A stretch of 64,000 nt of DNA from Aromatoleum petrolei (GCF_017894385.1 NZ_CP059560.1:3286001-3350000); one strand, 5' to 3'; shown: positions 37,857-49,685, counted from the first letter of the stretch. A program made the numbers and translations. Notes: generated from the sequence alone by a model not told the origin.

Positions 37857-38085
37857 CAATCGCAGTTCAATTGTTGGCAGCGGGGCGGCGCGTGAATCCG
37901 GCAGGATTCGGGTGCCCCGGGGCAGCGCCGCAGAGCGCATCCCGTCCCCGCCGGACGTGAGGTCTGGTTGCGACCGCGCGTTCGAACAACCACTGAAGAC
38001 GTGATCTTCCGATCGACAGGTGAAGGCTGCCTGGGCGCGCTGTCGGCGCCGCGGTCGGGGGCATGGTCGCAGCAGGGAGGTACCG
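37857..38085 (+). other. 229-base structured leader of unknown role
   Basis: The stretch between the promoter-proximal palindrome and the lytic-transglycosylase-like gene holds no gene. It contains a perfect GAATCC-GGCA-GGATTC hairpin, a TGCCCCGGGGCA palindrome, and a longer CGGGGC/GCCCCG pairing that would enclose the first hairpin. The ribosome binding site AGGGAGG lies at the end. I could not match it to a known riboswitch. Confidence 0.4.
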
Positions 38086-38814
38086 ATGACTCACGCAACT
38101 CGTCCTGGCCGCAGGCTTCACGGCGCGGCCGCGTTCTTCGTGCATTTCGTCCACGGCAGTCTGATGCTCACCGCCTTCGCGCTCGTCGCGTTCGCCGGCG
38201 CAGGCTATCTGCTGAAGGATCCCGTCAGCTATGCCGACCTTGGTGTCGGCGCCCCGGAAACCGCAGCGGTCGGCGACGCCGCCCAGACTAATGCCCTGCA
38301 GGCGTCCGCCGAAATGCCGCGTCCGAAACCGATCGCATCTGCGGGCGGACTGTCAACGGAAATGCTGGGCGTACGTGACTTCGTCGCGCAGCGCTACAAC
38401 ATCTCCACGCGCAAGCTCGAACCACTGCTTGTCGCCGCGGAAGTCAGCGGCCGCAAGCTCGGCATCGATCCCTTGCTGATCGTCGCCGTGATGGCGATCG
38501 AGTCGAGCTTCAACCCCTTCGCCGAAAGCAACATGGGCGCGCAGGGTCTGATGCAGGTGATCCCCCGCTTCCATCTCGACAAGATCGGCCGCAACGCCGG
38601 CGAGGACGCCCTGTTCGATCCCACGCTCAACATCCGCGTCGGCACGATGGTGCTCGTCGAGGGCATGCAGCGCTTCGGCAGCCTGCAGGGTGCGCTGCAG
38701 TATTACGGCGGTGCGCTCAGGGATCCGAACGCGAGCTACGCGAACAAGGTGCTGGCGATGAAGAAGCGCCTTCTCACGGCCGCGAGCCGCGCCAAGATTC
38801 AAACCGGCGTCTGA
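38086..38814 (+). CDS. Lytic-transglycosylase-like (SLT domain) membrane-anchored protein
   Basis: A 242-residue protein: a membrane helix (about 25-42, LMLTAFALVAFAGAGYLL), a linker rich in Ala/Pro, and an SLT domain (about 105-230). The catalytic Glu is in VMAIESSFNPFAES, and MGAQGLMQVIP and YYGGA follow, as in family-1 lytic transglycosylases. It would cleave peptidoglycan between MurNAc and GlcNAc in the periplasm. AGGGAGG is six bases before ATG 38086. The upstream promoter, palindrome and long leader suggest tight regulation. Nearby ampD recycles the products of such enzymes. Confidence 0.88.
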   Translation: MTHATRPGRRLHGAAAFFVHFVHGSLMLTAFALVAFAGAGYLLKDPVSYADLGVGAPETAAVGDAAQTNALQASAEMPRPKPIASAGGLSTEMLGVRDFVAQRYNISTRKLEPLLVAAEVSGRKLGIDPLLIVAVMAIESSFNPFAESNMGAQGLMQVIPRFHLDKIGRNAGEDALFDPTLNIRVGTMVLVEGMQRFGSLQGALQYYGGALRDPNASYANKVLAMKKRLLTAASRAKIQTGV

Positions 38815-38859
38815 TCCGTGGCGGCCGGTGAGTGATCCCGCGCCGCATTTTCCCGTTTC

Positions 38860-40020
38860 TCAGGCGCGCATGCGCGCGATGCGTTCTGCCGCTTCCAGCA
38901 GGCGTTCTCGGCGGTTGGTGTAGGCGATGCGCAGATGGCGGCGCGGCTGGTTGTCGCCAAAATCCAGCCCGGGTGTCGCGGCGACCCCGGCTTCCTCGAT
39001 CAGGCGCTGTGCGAGCGCCTCGCTGTCGTCCGCGAGGCGCGTGATGTCGGCGTAGATGTAGAAGGCGCCCTGCGGCTCCGCTGCCACCACGAAACCCAGC
39101 TCGCGCAGGGCCGGCAGCAGCGTGTCGCGGCGCTGCGCGAACTCGTGCCGGCGCGCCTCCAGGATCTCTATCGTCGGGGGCGCGAAGGCGGCTAGCGCGG
39201 CGTGCTGCGCCGGCGTCGAAGGCGAGATGAAGAAATGTTGCGCGAGCTTCTCGATTTCCCGTACATACGGCTGAGGCGCGACGAGCCAGCCGAGACGCCA
39301 TCCGGTCATGCCGAAATACTTGGAGAAGCTGTTCACGACGAACACGTCGTTCATGCTCTTCAGGACCGTGCTCGCCTCGACGCCGTAGGTCAGGCCCTGG
39401 TAGATCTCGTCGACGATCAGCGTGCCGCCGCGCGCGAGCACTGCCGTCCTCAGTGCCGCCAGCTCGGTCTGGTCGAGCAGGGTGCCGGTGGGGTTGGACG
39501 GGCTGGCGACGATCAGCCCGCGCGTGCCCGTCGTCCACTCGCCCGTTACCTGTGCGGGCGTCGGCTGGTAGCGCGTCTCCGCTCCCACCGCCAGCGCGCG
39601 CGGCACGCCCTCGAAGCTGCGCACGAGGTGGCGATTGGACGGATAGCCCGGATCGGGCAGCAGCCATTCGTCGCCCGGGTCCGTCGTCGCGGCCAGCGCC
39701 AGCATCAATGCACCCGAGGCTCCCGGTGTCACGATGATGCGTTCAGGCGCGACGTCGGCGCCGAAACGCTCGTGGTAGAAGCGTGCGATCGCCTCGCGCA
39801 ACTGCGGCAGGCCCAGGGCCGCCGTGTAATGCACGTCGCCGCCCGCGAGGAAGCGTGTCGCCGCATCGATCATCGGCTGCGGCGTCGCGAAGTCCGGCTC
39901 GCCGACTTCCATGTGGATGATGTCGCGCCCGTGCGCTTCGAGCTCGCGTGCGCGTCGCAGCAGCTCCATCACATGGAAGGGCTGGATGTCGGCGGTGCGG
40001 CGGGCGAGATGCGGGATCAT
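38860..40020 (-). CDS. Pyridoxal-phosphate-dependent class I/II aminotransferase
   Basis: A 386-residue fold-type I aminotransferase. The cofactor Lys is in VVNSFSKYFGMTGWRLGW, and HMEVGEPDFATPQP, VTPGASGALML and SPSNPTGT are the other motifs. It resembles aspartate/alanine-type transaminases; the substrate is not clear. ATG 40020 starts the family-like N-terminus; earlier ATG in frame would add a leader read from the pckG terminator. It ends 45 bases from the convergent SLT gene. Confidence 0.88.
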   Translation of the reverse strand: MIPHLARRTADIQPFHVMELLRRARELEAHGRDIIHMEVGEPDFATPQPMIDAATRFLAGGDVHYTAALGLPQLREAIARFYHERFGADVAPERIIVTPGASGALMLALAATTDPGDEWLLPDPGYPSNRHLVRSFEGVPRALAVGAETRYQPTPAQVTGEWTTGTRGLIVASPSNPTGTLLDQTELAALRTAVLARGGTLIVDEIYQGLTYGVEASTVLKSMNDVFVVNSFSKYFGMTGWRLGWLVAPQPYVREIEKLAQHFFISPSTPAQHAALAAFAPPTIEILEARRHEFAQRRDTLLPALRELGFVVAAEPQGAFYIYADITRLADDSEALAQRLIEEAGVAATPGLDFGDNQPRRHLRIAYTNRRERLLEAAERIARMRA

Positions 40021-40063
40021 GCGTGTTCCTTGGCGACGATCAAAGTGGAATTGTAGGAGACTG

Positions 40064-40097
40064 AAAAAGCAAAAGCGCCGACGCGCGGCGCTTTTGC
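40064..40097 (-). terminator. Intrinsic terminator of pckG
   Basis: On the minus strand a 12-bp perfect stem (GCAAAAGCGCCG / CGGCGCTTTTGC, loop CGCGT) is followed by TTTTT, 32 bases after the pckG stop. The T-run lies at plus-strand 40064-40068. Confidence 0.85.
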
Positions 40098-40128
40098 AGG
40101 TTCTGCCGGCCCGGGCCGACAGCAAAAC

Positions 40129-42308
<2,180 letters not shown>

Positions 42309-44585
42309 ATGGACGAACTGATCCGCGCTGCGGCGCTCGACTATCACCGCTATCCGCGGCCGGGCAAGATCTCGGTTACCCCCACGAAAGTGCTTTCCAA
42401 CCAGCGCGACCTCTCGCTGGCCTATTCGCCCGGCGTTGCCGCGGCGTGCGACGCGATCGTCGAGGAACCGGCGGAGGCCGCGACGCTCACCGCGCGCAGC
42501 AACCTAATCGGCGTGGTCACCAATGGCACCGCCGTGCTCGGCCTCGGCAACATCGGCCCGCTTGCCGCCAAGCCGGTCATGGAAGGCAAGGGCGTGCTGT
42601 TCAAGAAGTTTGCCGGCATCGACGTGTTCGACCTCGAGATCGCCGAGAACGACCCCGACAAGCTGATCGACATGATCGCCGCGCTGGAGCCCACCTTCGG
42701 CGGCATCAACCTTGAGGACATCAAGGCCCCCGAGTGCTTCTACATCGAGTCTCGCCTGCGCGAGCGGATGAAGATCCCGGTCTTCCACGACGACCAGCAC
42801 GGCACCGCGATCGTCGTCGGCGCAGCGATCCTCAACGGCCTGCACCTGCTCGGCAAGGATCTGAAGAAGGTCAAGCTCGTCACTTCCGGTGCGGGCGCTG
42901 CGGCACTCGCCTGCCTGGGCCTGCTCGAGAAGCTCGGCATCCCGGTCGAGAACATCTGGGTCACCGACCTCGAAGGCGTCGTGTATGAAGGCCGCACCGC
43001 GCTGATGGACCCGATCAAGGCGCGCTACGCGAAGAAGACCGAGGCGAGAAAGCTCGCCGAGGTGATCGAGGGCGCGGACGTGTTCCTGGGCCTGTCGGCC
43101 GGCGGCGTGCTCAAGCCCGAGATGGTCGCGAAGATGGCAGCGAAGCCGATGATCCTCGCCCTTGCGAACCCGACGCCGGAAATCCTGCCGGAGCTCGTCA
43201 AGGAAGTGCGCGACGACGCGATCATCGCGACGGGCCGTTCGGACTACCCGAACCAGGTCAACAACGTGCTGTGCTTCCCCTTCATATTCCGCGGTGCGCT
43301 CGACGTCGGCGCGACGACGATCACCGACGAGATGCAGCTTGCCGCGGTGAAGGCCATCGCCGAGCTCGCGCGTGCCGAGCAGAGCGACATCGTCGCCGCC
43401 GCCTACGGCGAGAAGGTGTCGGGCTTCGGCCCCGAGTACATCATCCCGCGCCCCTTCGATCCTCGCCTCATCGTCAAGATCGCCCCGGCGGTGGCCGAAG
43501 CGGGCATGACCTCGGGCGTCGCAACGCGCCCGATCGCCGACTGGGATGCCTATCGCTCGCAGCTCAACAACTTCGTGTGGCATTCGGGCCTGATCATGAA
43601 GCCCGTGTTCGCCGCGGCGCGCGGCCAGAACCAGCGCATCATCTTCGCCGAGGGCGAATCCGAGCGCGTGCTGCGCGCGGTGCAGACGGTGGCCGACGAA
43701 GGTCTCGCGCGTCCGATCCTGATCGGCCGCCCGGACGTCGTGAACGCCAACATCGAACGCTTCGGCCTGCGCATGCGTGCCGACCAGGATTTCGAACTGG
43801 TGAACCCCGATTCCGATCCCCGCTTCAAGGAACTGTGGACCTACTACCACGGCCTGATGGAGCGCCAGGGCGTATCGATCGAGTACGCGAAGAAGGAAGT
43901 CCGCCGCCGCACGACGCTGATCGGTGCGCTGCTGCTGAAGTTCGGCTACGGCGACGGCCTCATCTGCGGCACCTACGGCATGCACCGCCTGCACCTCGAC
44001 TTCATCGAGAAGGTCATCGGCCGGCGTGAGGGCGTGAGGCACTGCTATGCGCTCAACGTCGTGAACCTGCCCGAGCGCACGCTCTTCCTCGCCGACACCT
44101 ACATCAACTACGACCCGTCGCCGGAACAGATTGTCGAGATGACCTTGCTGGCGGCGGAGGAGATGTCGCGCTTTGGCATCACCCCCAAGGTCGCGCTGCT
44201 ATCGCATTCGTCCTTCGGTAGCGCCGATTCGCCGACCGCCGAGAAAATGCGCACCGCGCTGCGGCTGTTGCACGAGCGTCATCCCGAGCTCGAGGTCGAG
44301 GGCGAGATGCACGGCGACGCGGCGCTCGACGCCGAGTTGCGCCTGCGCATCTTCCCCAATTCGCGCATGCGCGATGCCGCGAACCTGCTGATCTTCCCGA
44401 CGCTGGATGCCGCCAACATTGCCTTCAACCTGCTCAAGACGGCGGCGGGTGAAGGCATGACCGTCGGCCCGATCCTGCTCGGTGCAGCGCGTCCGGTGCA
44501 TATCCTCACGCCTTCGGCCACCGTGCGCCGCATCGTCAACATGACCGCACTGACAGCGGTCGAAGCAGCGCAGCGTCAAATCTGA
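42309..44585 (+). CDS. maeB: MaeB-type NADP-malic enzyme with C-terminal phosphotransacetylase domain
   Basis: Oxidatively decarboxylates malate to pyruvate with NADP. The 758 residues hold a malic enzyme half (about 1-425: [58 protein letters not shown]) and a phosphotransacetylase-like half (about 430-758: [29 protein letters not shown]). In MaeB the second half acts in allosteric regulation by acetyl-CoA rather than in catalysis. ATG 42309 starts at the family N-terminus. It is divergent from pckG, so malate and oxaloacetate drains sit together. Confidence 0.96.
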   Translation: MDELIRAAALDYHRYPRPGKISVTPTKVLSNQRDLSLAYSPGVAAACDAIVEEPAEAATLTARSNLIGVVTNGTAVLGLGNIGPLAAKPVMEGKGVLFKKFAGIDVFDLEIAENDPDKLIDMIAALEPTFGGINLEDIKAPECFYIESRLRERMKIPVFHDDQHGTAIVVGAAILNGLHLLGKDLKKVKLVTSGAGAAALACLGLLEKLGIPVENIWVTDLEGVVYEGRTALMDPIKARYAKKTEARKLAEVIEGADVFLGLSAGGVLKPEMVAKMAAKPMILALANPTPEILPELVKEVRDDAIIATGRSDYPNQVNNVLCFPFIFRGALDVGATTITDEMQLAAVKAIAELARAEQSDIVAAAYGEKVSGFGPEYIIPRPFDPRLIVKIAPAVAEAGMTSGVATRPIADWDAYRSQLNNFVWHSGLIMKPVFAAARGQNQRIIFAEGESERVLRAVQTVADEGLARPILIGRPDVVNANIERFGLRMRADQDFELVNPDSDPRFKELWTYYHGLMERQGVSIEYAKKEVRRRTTLIGALLLKFGYGDGLICGTYGMHRLHLDFIEKVIGRREGVRHCYALNVVNLPERTLFLADTYINYDPSPEQIVEMTLLAAEEMSRFGITPKVALLSHSSFGSADSPTAEKMRTALRLLHERHPELEVEGEMHGDAALDAELRLRIFPNSRMRDAANLLIFPTLDAANIAFNLLKTAAGEGMTVGPILLGAARPVHILTPSATVRRIVNMTALTAVEAAQRQI

Positions 44586-44603
44586 CTCACTGGGCCGTGA
44601 AAA

Positions 44604-44649
44604 CGCGGGTGCGGGCCTTTCCCGGCCGGCACCCGCGTGGCAAGATTTT
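44604..44649 (+). terminator. Possible intrinsic terminator of maeB
   Basis: CGCGGGTGC pairs with GCACCCGCG (9 bp, 16-base inner region that itself can pair), and TTTT follows nine bases later. The distance of the T-run is long, so the call is moderate. Confidence 0.45.
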
Positions 44650-44681
44650 CCCGGTAGTGTCCGCAAGCGACCGGAGGCTCG

Positions 44682-45812
44682 ATGGCTGAAGGCAAGGCTG
44701 CGCTGGTACTGACGGGAGGCGGCGCGCGCGCCGCCTACCAGGTCGGTGTGCTGTCGGCGATCCGCGAGATCCGCGGGCGCCAGGCGGGCAATCCGTTTCC
44801 CATCCTGTGTGGCACCTCCGCTGGCGGCATCAATGCCGTCGCACTGGCGGTTTTTTCCAGCGATTTCACGCGTGCCGTGCGCATGCTCGTCCGCATCTGG
44901 CGGCAATTCCATGTCGATCACGTGTACCGCTCCGACGCCGCGGCGCTGCTTGCGACCGGACTGCGCTGGGCTTCGGCGCTGACGCTGGGCTGGGCCGTGC
45001 GCCAGACGCCGCACTCGCTGCTCGACAATTCCCCGCTGCGCAGCCTGCTCGCCGAGGTGCTGGATTTTTCGGCCATCGGCCGCAGCATCGAACAGGGGCA
45101 CCTGCATGCGGTGAGCGTGGCGGCATCGGGCTATTCGTCGGGCGAGAGCCTGACCTTCTTCGACGCTGCGCCCGAAGTCCAAGCCTGGCGGCGCATGCAG
45201 CGGTTGGGCGTGCGCACTTCGATCGGCGTCGACCATCTGCTGGCGACGAGCGCGATCCCCTTCGTGTTCCCGCCGGTGCGCATCAACCGCGAATGGTTCG
45301 GTGACGGCTCCATGCGCCAGCTTGCGCCGGTCAGCCCAGCGATCCATCTGGGTGCCGACCGCATCCTCGTGATCGGCTCCGGGCGGCTGGCCGAGGAGGG
45401 GCGCCAGCGCTCCGAAGGCTACCCTTCGCTCGCGCAGATTGCCGGCCACGCCTTGTCGAGCATCTTCCTCGACAGCCTGTCTGTGGACCTCGAGCGGCTC
45501 CAGCGCATCAACATCACGGCAGGCGCGATGAGTCCCGAACAGCGCGCCGCAGCCGGTATCAACCTGCGGCCGATCGAAACCCTGGTGATTTCACCGTCGC
45601 AGCGGCTCGATGCGATCGCCGGCCGCAACCGCGAGAGCCTGCCGCTTGCGCTGCGCACGGTGCTGCGCGGCATCGGTGCGATGCGCCGCGACGGTTCGAC
45701 GCTGCTGTCCTACCTGCTATTCGAGCCGTCTTTCACGCAGGCGCTCATCGAACTCGGCTACAAGGACACGATGGACCGGCGCGGCGAAGTGGCTGCTTTC
45801 CTCCGTGTGTAA
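44682..45812 (+). CDS. Patatin-like phospholipase
   Basis: A 376-residue patatin-family serine hydrolase. The oxyanion region is LTGGGARAAYQVG, the nucleophile GTSAG has Ser46, and the dyad Asp is in FGDGSMRQ. The DGS (rather than DGG/DGA) triplet is a small deviation. A second half contains family DUF3336-like or extension sequence with no hallmark I recognise. It probably hydrolyses lipid acyl esters in the cytoplasm or at the membrane. GGAGG is a few bases before the ATG. Confidence 0.88.
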   Translation: MAEGKAALVLTGGGARAAYQVGVLSAIREIRGRQAGNPFPILCGTSAGGINAVALAVFSSDFTRAVRMLVRIWRQFHVDHVYRSDAAALLATGLRWASALTLGWAVRQTPHSLLDNSPLRSLLAEVLDFSAIGRSIEQGHLHAVSVAASGYSSGESLTFFDAAPEVQAWRRMQRLGVRTSIGVDHLLATSAIPFVFPPVRINREWFGDGSMRQLAPVSPAIHLGADRILVIGSGRLAEEGRQRSEGYPSLAQIAGHALSSIFLDSLSVDLERLQRINITAGAMSPEQRAAAGINLRPIETLVISPSQRLDAIAGRNRESLPLALRTVLRGIGAMRRDGSTLLSYLLFEPSFTQALIELGYKDTMDRRGEVAAFLRV

Positions 45813-45990
45813 CGTTCGCCATGTGCGGCGCAGGGTCATCTAAACTATTAGTTTGGACTGACGTGTGACGCGATGTAAGAAATTTTTCGCGGAATACTTC
45901 AAAAAGACTTGATATCTGCTTAATTTGCATAAGAATAGTAATGAGACGGATGTTGTTCCCTTCCGTGTTACTTTTGTTTCAGGCCACAAC

Positions 45991-47073
45991 ATGAAATTCC
46001 GTAATCTGGCGATCGCGATGGTCAGTCTCGCGATGGTGCAGGCGGGCTGGACTCTCCCCGCTTCCGCTGCCACGCGGGCGGACGGGTCCGGTTCGACCGG
46101 GACCGTGAGCAAGTCCGTCAAGAAGTCCGCGAAGCGCGCGGTCAGCGCGCCGGCGAAGAAGACGGTGAAGAAGCGCGTGAGCCGCAAGGCGGTCGCGCGC
46201 CAGGAAGCGCGCCGCGTCAAGGTGTCGCTGCGTCGTGATGCCGTGATCCCCGAGGCGGCGATCGACAGCGCGCCGCTGCAACTCGACGCCGCCGGCCTAC
46301 CGCATCTGCGCTCCTCGGCCTTCCTCGTCATGAACCAGAACACCGGCCATGTGATTCTCGAGAGGAAGAGCGATTCCGTGCTGCCGATCGCGTCGATCAC
46401 CAAGCTCATGACAGCGATGGTCGTGCTCGATGCCGGACAGAGTCTGTCCGAGGAGATCACGATTTCCGAAGGCGACATCGACACGCTCAAGGGCACGGGT
46501 TCGCGCCTGTCTTTGGGGACCCGTCTGACGCGGGAGGAGATGTTGCATCTCGCCCTGATGTCGTCGGAAAACCGTGCGGCCTCGGCGCTCGCGCGTCATT
46601 ATCCGGGGGGCGAGGCGGCGTTCATCGCGGCGATGAACGTCAAGGCGCGCATGATCGGCCTTACCGAAACGCATTTCGCCGATCCGACGGGCCTCACGCC
46701 GGAAAACGTCTCTAGCCCGCACGATCTCGCGCGCATGGTTTCGGCGGCGTCGACCTACCCGCTGATCCGCGAATTCTCGACGACGTCCGAGCGTTATGTC
46801 CAGATCGGTTCGCGCACGCACCGCTTCGGCAACACCAATTCGCTGGTGCGTAACCCCGACTGGGAGATCGGCGTCCAGAAAACGGGTTATATCCGCGAGG
46901 CGGGGCGCTGTCTCGTGATGCAGGCTTGGCTGATGAAGCAGCCGGTGATCATCGTGTTGATGGATTCCGACGGTCGCTACTCGCGCACCGCTGACGCGGT
47001 GCGCATCAAGAAATGGCTCGAAGCCGCCGGTCCGCAACGCGTGGCGACGGCAGCGGGCAAGGAAAACATCTGA
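45991..47073 (+). CDS. pbpG: D-alanyl-D-alanine endopeptidase / carboxypeptidase (PBP7-like)
   Basis: A 360-residue periplasmic peptidase S11. The signal peptide (cut near residue 27, after ASA) is followed by a Lys/Arg/Ala-rich stretch (about 40-75, e.g. KKSAKRAVSAPAKKTVKKR), then the penicillin-binding domain: SITK (S135-K138), SEN (S192-N194) and KTG (297-299). It would cut D-Ala-mDAP cross-links in peptidoglycan. The basic segment resembles histone-H1-like tails and may bind the cell wall. An upstream Met at 45925 has no signal-like start, so I use 45991. Confidence 0.88.
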   Translation: MKFRNLAIAMVSLAMVQAGWTLPASAATRADGSGSTGTVSKSVKKSAKRAVSAPAKKTVKKRVSRKAVARQEARRVKVSLRRDAVIPEAAIDSAPLQLDAAGLPHLRSSAFLVMNQNTGHVILERKSDSVLPIASITKLMTAMVVLDAGQSLSEEITISEGDIDTLKGTGSRLSLGTRLTREEMLHLALMSSENRAASALARHYPGGEAAFIAAMNVKARMIGLTETHFADPTGLTPENVSSPHDLARMVSAASTYPLIREFSTTSERYVQIGSRTHRFGNTNSLVRNPDWEIGVQKTGYIREAGRCLVMQAWLMKQPVIIVLMDSDGRYSRTADAVRIKKWLEAAGPQRVATAAGKENI

Positions 47074-47115
47074 GTCTGTGCGAGCGCGTGTGCCTCGGCT
47101 GCGCTGGGGTGACGT

Positions 47116-47901
47116 TCAGCGCGCGCTGCGCCTAACGTAGCCCAGGGCGCGGGAAATCTCGTCCGCCGCCTCGCGCACGAGCGGGGCGCGGTCGGGGCTG
47201 AAACGTTCCGAGGGGGTGGATACCGACAGGCCGGCGATCAGCTCGCCACTGTCGTCGCGCACGCCGGCTGCGATGCAGCGCACCCCGATTTCCACTTCTT
47301 CCAGGTCGAAGGCCACGCCGTGGCGCCGGACCTTGTCGAGCTCCTTCTCGAGCATGCCGATCTCGGTGATCGAGGCCGGCGTGGAGCCGGGCAAGCCGGT
47401 GCGCCGTGCGTACTCGCGCACGCGCTCGGAACCGTCCTCGACGAGGAAGAGCTTGCCGGTGGCGGTGGTGTGCAGCGGGGCGCGCGCGCCGACGATGTGC
47501 ACGACGCGCACGGCGGAGCGGCCGCTGGACGTCCGCTCGACATAGACGATGTCGTCGCCGGCGCGGATGCCGAGATTGACGCTCTCGCCCGTGGCGGCGT
47601 GCAGCTTGAGCATCGCCGGCATCGCGGTCTCGCGCAGGGAAATGCGCGACTTGACCAGGCTTCCGAGTTCGAGGAGACGGATGCCGAGGCGGTAGGTGCC
47701 CCCTTCTCCGCGCTCAACGAAGCCGCTTTGCGCCATCGCACTCAGGATGCGGTGCGCCGTCGACGGGTGCAGCCCGGTTTCCTGGGCGATCTGCTTGAGC
47801 GCGGCCGGGTCCGGGTGATGCGCCAGCACGTCGAGCAGCTTCATCATGCGCTCGACGACCTGGATCGGGTTCTTGGTTTCGGTGGGGGTGTTGGTGCTCA
47901 C
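47116..47901 (-). CDS. IclR-family transcriptional regulator
   Basis: A 261-residue regulator: winged helix-turn-helix (about 10-75, IQVVERMMKLLDVLAHH and LHPSTAHRILSAMAQSGFVE) and the IclR effector-binding domain (about 80-260, ending GLSVSTPSERFSPDRA). GTG 47901 is used; no good ribosome binding site is seen near it or alternatives. It is convergent with pbpG (42 bases between stops) and divergent from the pseudouridine synthase gene. The target genes are unknown. Confidence 0.88.
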   Translation of the reverse strand: MSTNTPTETKNPIQVVERMMKLLDVLAHHPDPAALKQIAQETGLHPSTAHRILSAMAQSGFVERGEGGTYRLGIRLLELGSLVKSRISLRETAMPAMLKLHAATGESVNLGIRAGDDIVYVERTSSGRSAVRVVHIVGARAPLHTTATGKLFLVEDGSERVREYARRTGLPGSTPASITEIGMLEKELDKVRRHGVAFDLEEVEIGVRCIAAGVRDDSGELIAGLSVSTPSERFSPDRAPLVREAADEISRALGYVRRSAR

Positions 47902-48027
47902 GCGTTCGGGAGGGATTTGCAGTTGCGCGCATTCTAGCCGGCTCGTGGTGATTTCGCCTAGTGAAATGGCGCGGCGCGTGCCGGAATCCCCGCCGTCGCG
48001 TCGCTGGAAGCTGCCGCGGGCAGCCGA

Positions 48028-48033
48028 TATACT
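48028..48033 (+). promoter_or_regulatory. Possible -10 element upstream of the pseudouridine synthase gene
   Basis: TATACT stands out in GC-rich DNA. At 17 bases upstream there is only TGGAAG, so the -35 is weak. Transcription would begin near 48040, six bases before a terminator-like hairpin. Confidence 0.4.
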
Positions 48034-48045
48034 GAAAAGCGTTGC

Positions 48046-48073
48046 GCCCGGCGATGCCGGGCATTGTTTTTTT
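48046..48073 (+). terminator. Promoter-proximal terminator-like hairpin (possible attenuator)
   Basis: GCCCGGC, loop GAT, GCCGGGC form a 7-bp GC-only stem, then ATTG and seven T (48067-48073). It lies 44-53 bases before the pseudouridine synthase start and just after a -10-like hexamer, on the coding strand. No gene on this strand ends nearby, so it would act within the leader. Confidence 0.6.
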
Positions 48074-48116
48074 GACGGGTTCGTCTGCGCTGCGCGCGGG
48101 CGCGCCTGCGAACCGG

Positions 48117-49340
48117 ATGGCCACCATGAAGCGCTCGAAGGAAGCCGGCACGCCCGGCGATGTCCCCGCACAGGAAGATGCAGCCGACGCGCCGCGCCGC
48201 ACACTGGGCGTGAAACGGCAGGGCGACGCTCCCGCCGTCGAGGGGCCTCGTCGGGCCGGCGTGCGTGCGCGCTTCCAGCCCGGTTATGCGAAGACCGTCG
48301 CCGCGACGCGGGCGCCTGCGGGCGAGGGGCAGGGAAAGGCACGTGGAGGCAAGGCGGGGCGGCCGCCGGAAGCGGAGCGCGCGGAAGGGGCCGGTCGCGG
48401 CCGCAAGCCGGAGCGTCCGAAGGCGGCCGGTGTGACGGACATCGAGCGGCGTCCGCGCAGGGATGGCGATCAGCCGCGCACGCCGGCGGCGGACGAGCGC
48501 AAAACGCGCAAGCCGGTTGCGCCGACCGACCGTGCGCCTGTCGGCCGTCGCGAGGAGCGCCCCGCGGCCGCACGACCCGCTGTCCGCGCGGAGGCGCCAG
48601 CGACGGCCGCTGCGGAAGGGGTGCGCTTATCGAAGGTGATGGCCGAACGCGGTCTGTGCTCGCGCCGCGAGGCCGATGAGTTCATCGAACGTGGCTGGGT
48701 GCTCGTCGATGGCCTGTGCGTGTCCGAACTCGGCACCCGCATCGACCCGAACGCGGAGATCACGCTCGCATCGCAGGCGAGCCGACGCCAGTCCCAACGG
48801 GTCACGATCCTGCTGCACAAGCCGGTCGGCTACGTGTCGGGCCAGCCCGAACCCGGCTACGAGCCGGCCGTTTCGCTGATCGGTGCGGCCAACCAGTTCG
48901 ACCGCGACACCGCGCAGCCCTTCGATTTTGCGCATCTCAAGGGCCTGGCGCCGGCCGGCCGCCTCGACATCGACTCGACCGGCCTGCTCGTGCTGACGCA
49001 GGACGGCCGCATCGCGCGCCAGCTGATCGGCGACGATTCCGAGGTGGACAAGGAATATCTCGTCCGCGTCGAGGGGGAACTCGACGACCGCGGGCTTGCG
49101 CTGTTGAACCACGGCCTCGAGCTCGACGGCCGCAAGCTGCGGCGCGCCAAGGTCGAGTGGATCAACGAGGATCAGTTGCGCTTCGTGCTGCGCGAAGGCC
49201 GCAAGCGTCAGATCCGGCGCATGTGCGAACTGGTCGGCCTGAAGGTGGTCGGCCTCAAGCGCATACGGATCGGGCGGGTCCGGCTAGGCGACCTTCCGCT
49301 CGGGCAATGGCGCTTTCTCCACGAAGACGAGCGGTTTTGA
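48117..49340 (+). CDS. rRNA pseudouridine synthase, RsuA/RluB/RluF family, with long basic N-terminal extension
   Basis: The C-terminal ~240 residues are a pseudouridine synthase: S4-like RNA-binding domain (from 169, [21 protein letters not shown]), then [17 protein letters not shown] with the catalytic Asp, and the end [22 protein letters not shown]. The first ~168 residues are rich in Arg, Ala, Pro and Gly and likely disordered. Which rRNA uridine it modifies (RluB, RluF or RsuA site) I cannot tell. ATG 48117 or 48126 may be the start. The leader has a terminator-like hairpin. Confidence 0.85.
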   Translation: MATMKRSKEAGTPGDVPAQEDAADAPRRTLGVKRQGDAPAVEGPRRAGVRARFQPGYAKTVAATRAPAGEGQGKARGGKAGRPPEAERAEGAGRGRKPERPKAAGVTDIERRPRRDGDQPRTPAADERKTRKPVAPTDRAPVGRREERPAAARPAVRAEAPATAAAEGVRLSKVMAERGLCSRREADEFIERGWVLVDGLCVSELGTRIDPNAEITLASQASRRQSQRVTILLHKPVGYVSGQPEPGYEPAVSLIGAANQFDRDTAQPFDFAHLKGLAPAGRLDIDSTGLLVLTQDGRIARQLIGDDSEVDKEYLVRVEGELDDRGLALLNHGLELDGRKLRRAKVEWINEDQLRFVLREGRKRQIRRMCELVGLKVVGLKRIRIGRVRLGDLPLGQWRFLHEDERF

Positions 49341-49589
49341 CATCGTCGCCCGCGCCTTCAAGGGCGTGGGCTTGGTCGCCGCGGTGCCGCGACGGCGCCG
49401 CGTTGCGCGCTTGAGCGGCAGGCTGGCCGGATCGCTGACCCCGGATTGTTCCGTGAACCAGCCTTTCAGCGGGCAATCGAACCCGTCCGGACAGCCATGC
49501 TCGTGGGCGCACTCCTTCTGTGTTTCATCCAGCAGCACCATTTCCCGGACTGCTTCGCAGCGGCCAATGGGAGAGTCGAGGAATGTCAT
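49284..49589 (-). CDS. Small Cys-containing protein of unknown function
   Basis: A 101-residue protein. The N-terminal half has four Cys in two groups: GRCEAV and [19 protein letters not shown]. These could bind a metal. The C-terminal half is basic and low in order ([18 protein letters not shown]). AAGGAG lies six bases before ATG 49589, a strong ribosome binding site. Its 3' end overlaps the convergent pseudouridine synthase by 57 bases. Family not recognised. An FNR-type box lies about 100 bases upstream. Confidence 0.6.
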   Translation of the reverse strand: MTFLDSPIGRCEAVREMVLLDETQKECAHEHGCPDGFDCPLKGWFTEQSGVSDPASLPLKRATRRRRGTAATKPTPLKARATMSKPLVFVEKAPLPERKVA

Positions 49590-49685
49590 GACGAACTCCT
49601 TGAAGCGGTTATGCGGAAAAAGGGAATTCTTGTACTTTTAATCTAGTCAGCATCCGCTCGGCGTGCCTGCTCGAATCGCGCTGAA

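Noticed and set aside
37857..38085. Possible c-di-GMP or c-di-AMP riboswitch before the lytic-transglycosylase-like gene.
   Set aside because: I could not find the conserved GEMM or ydaO blocks in it; kept only as an unassigned leader.
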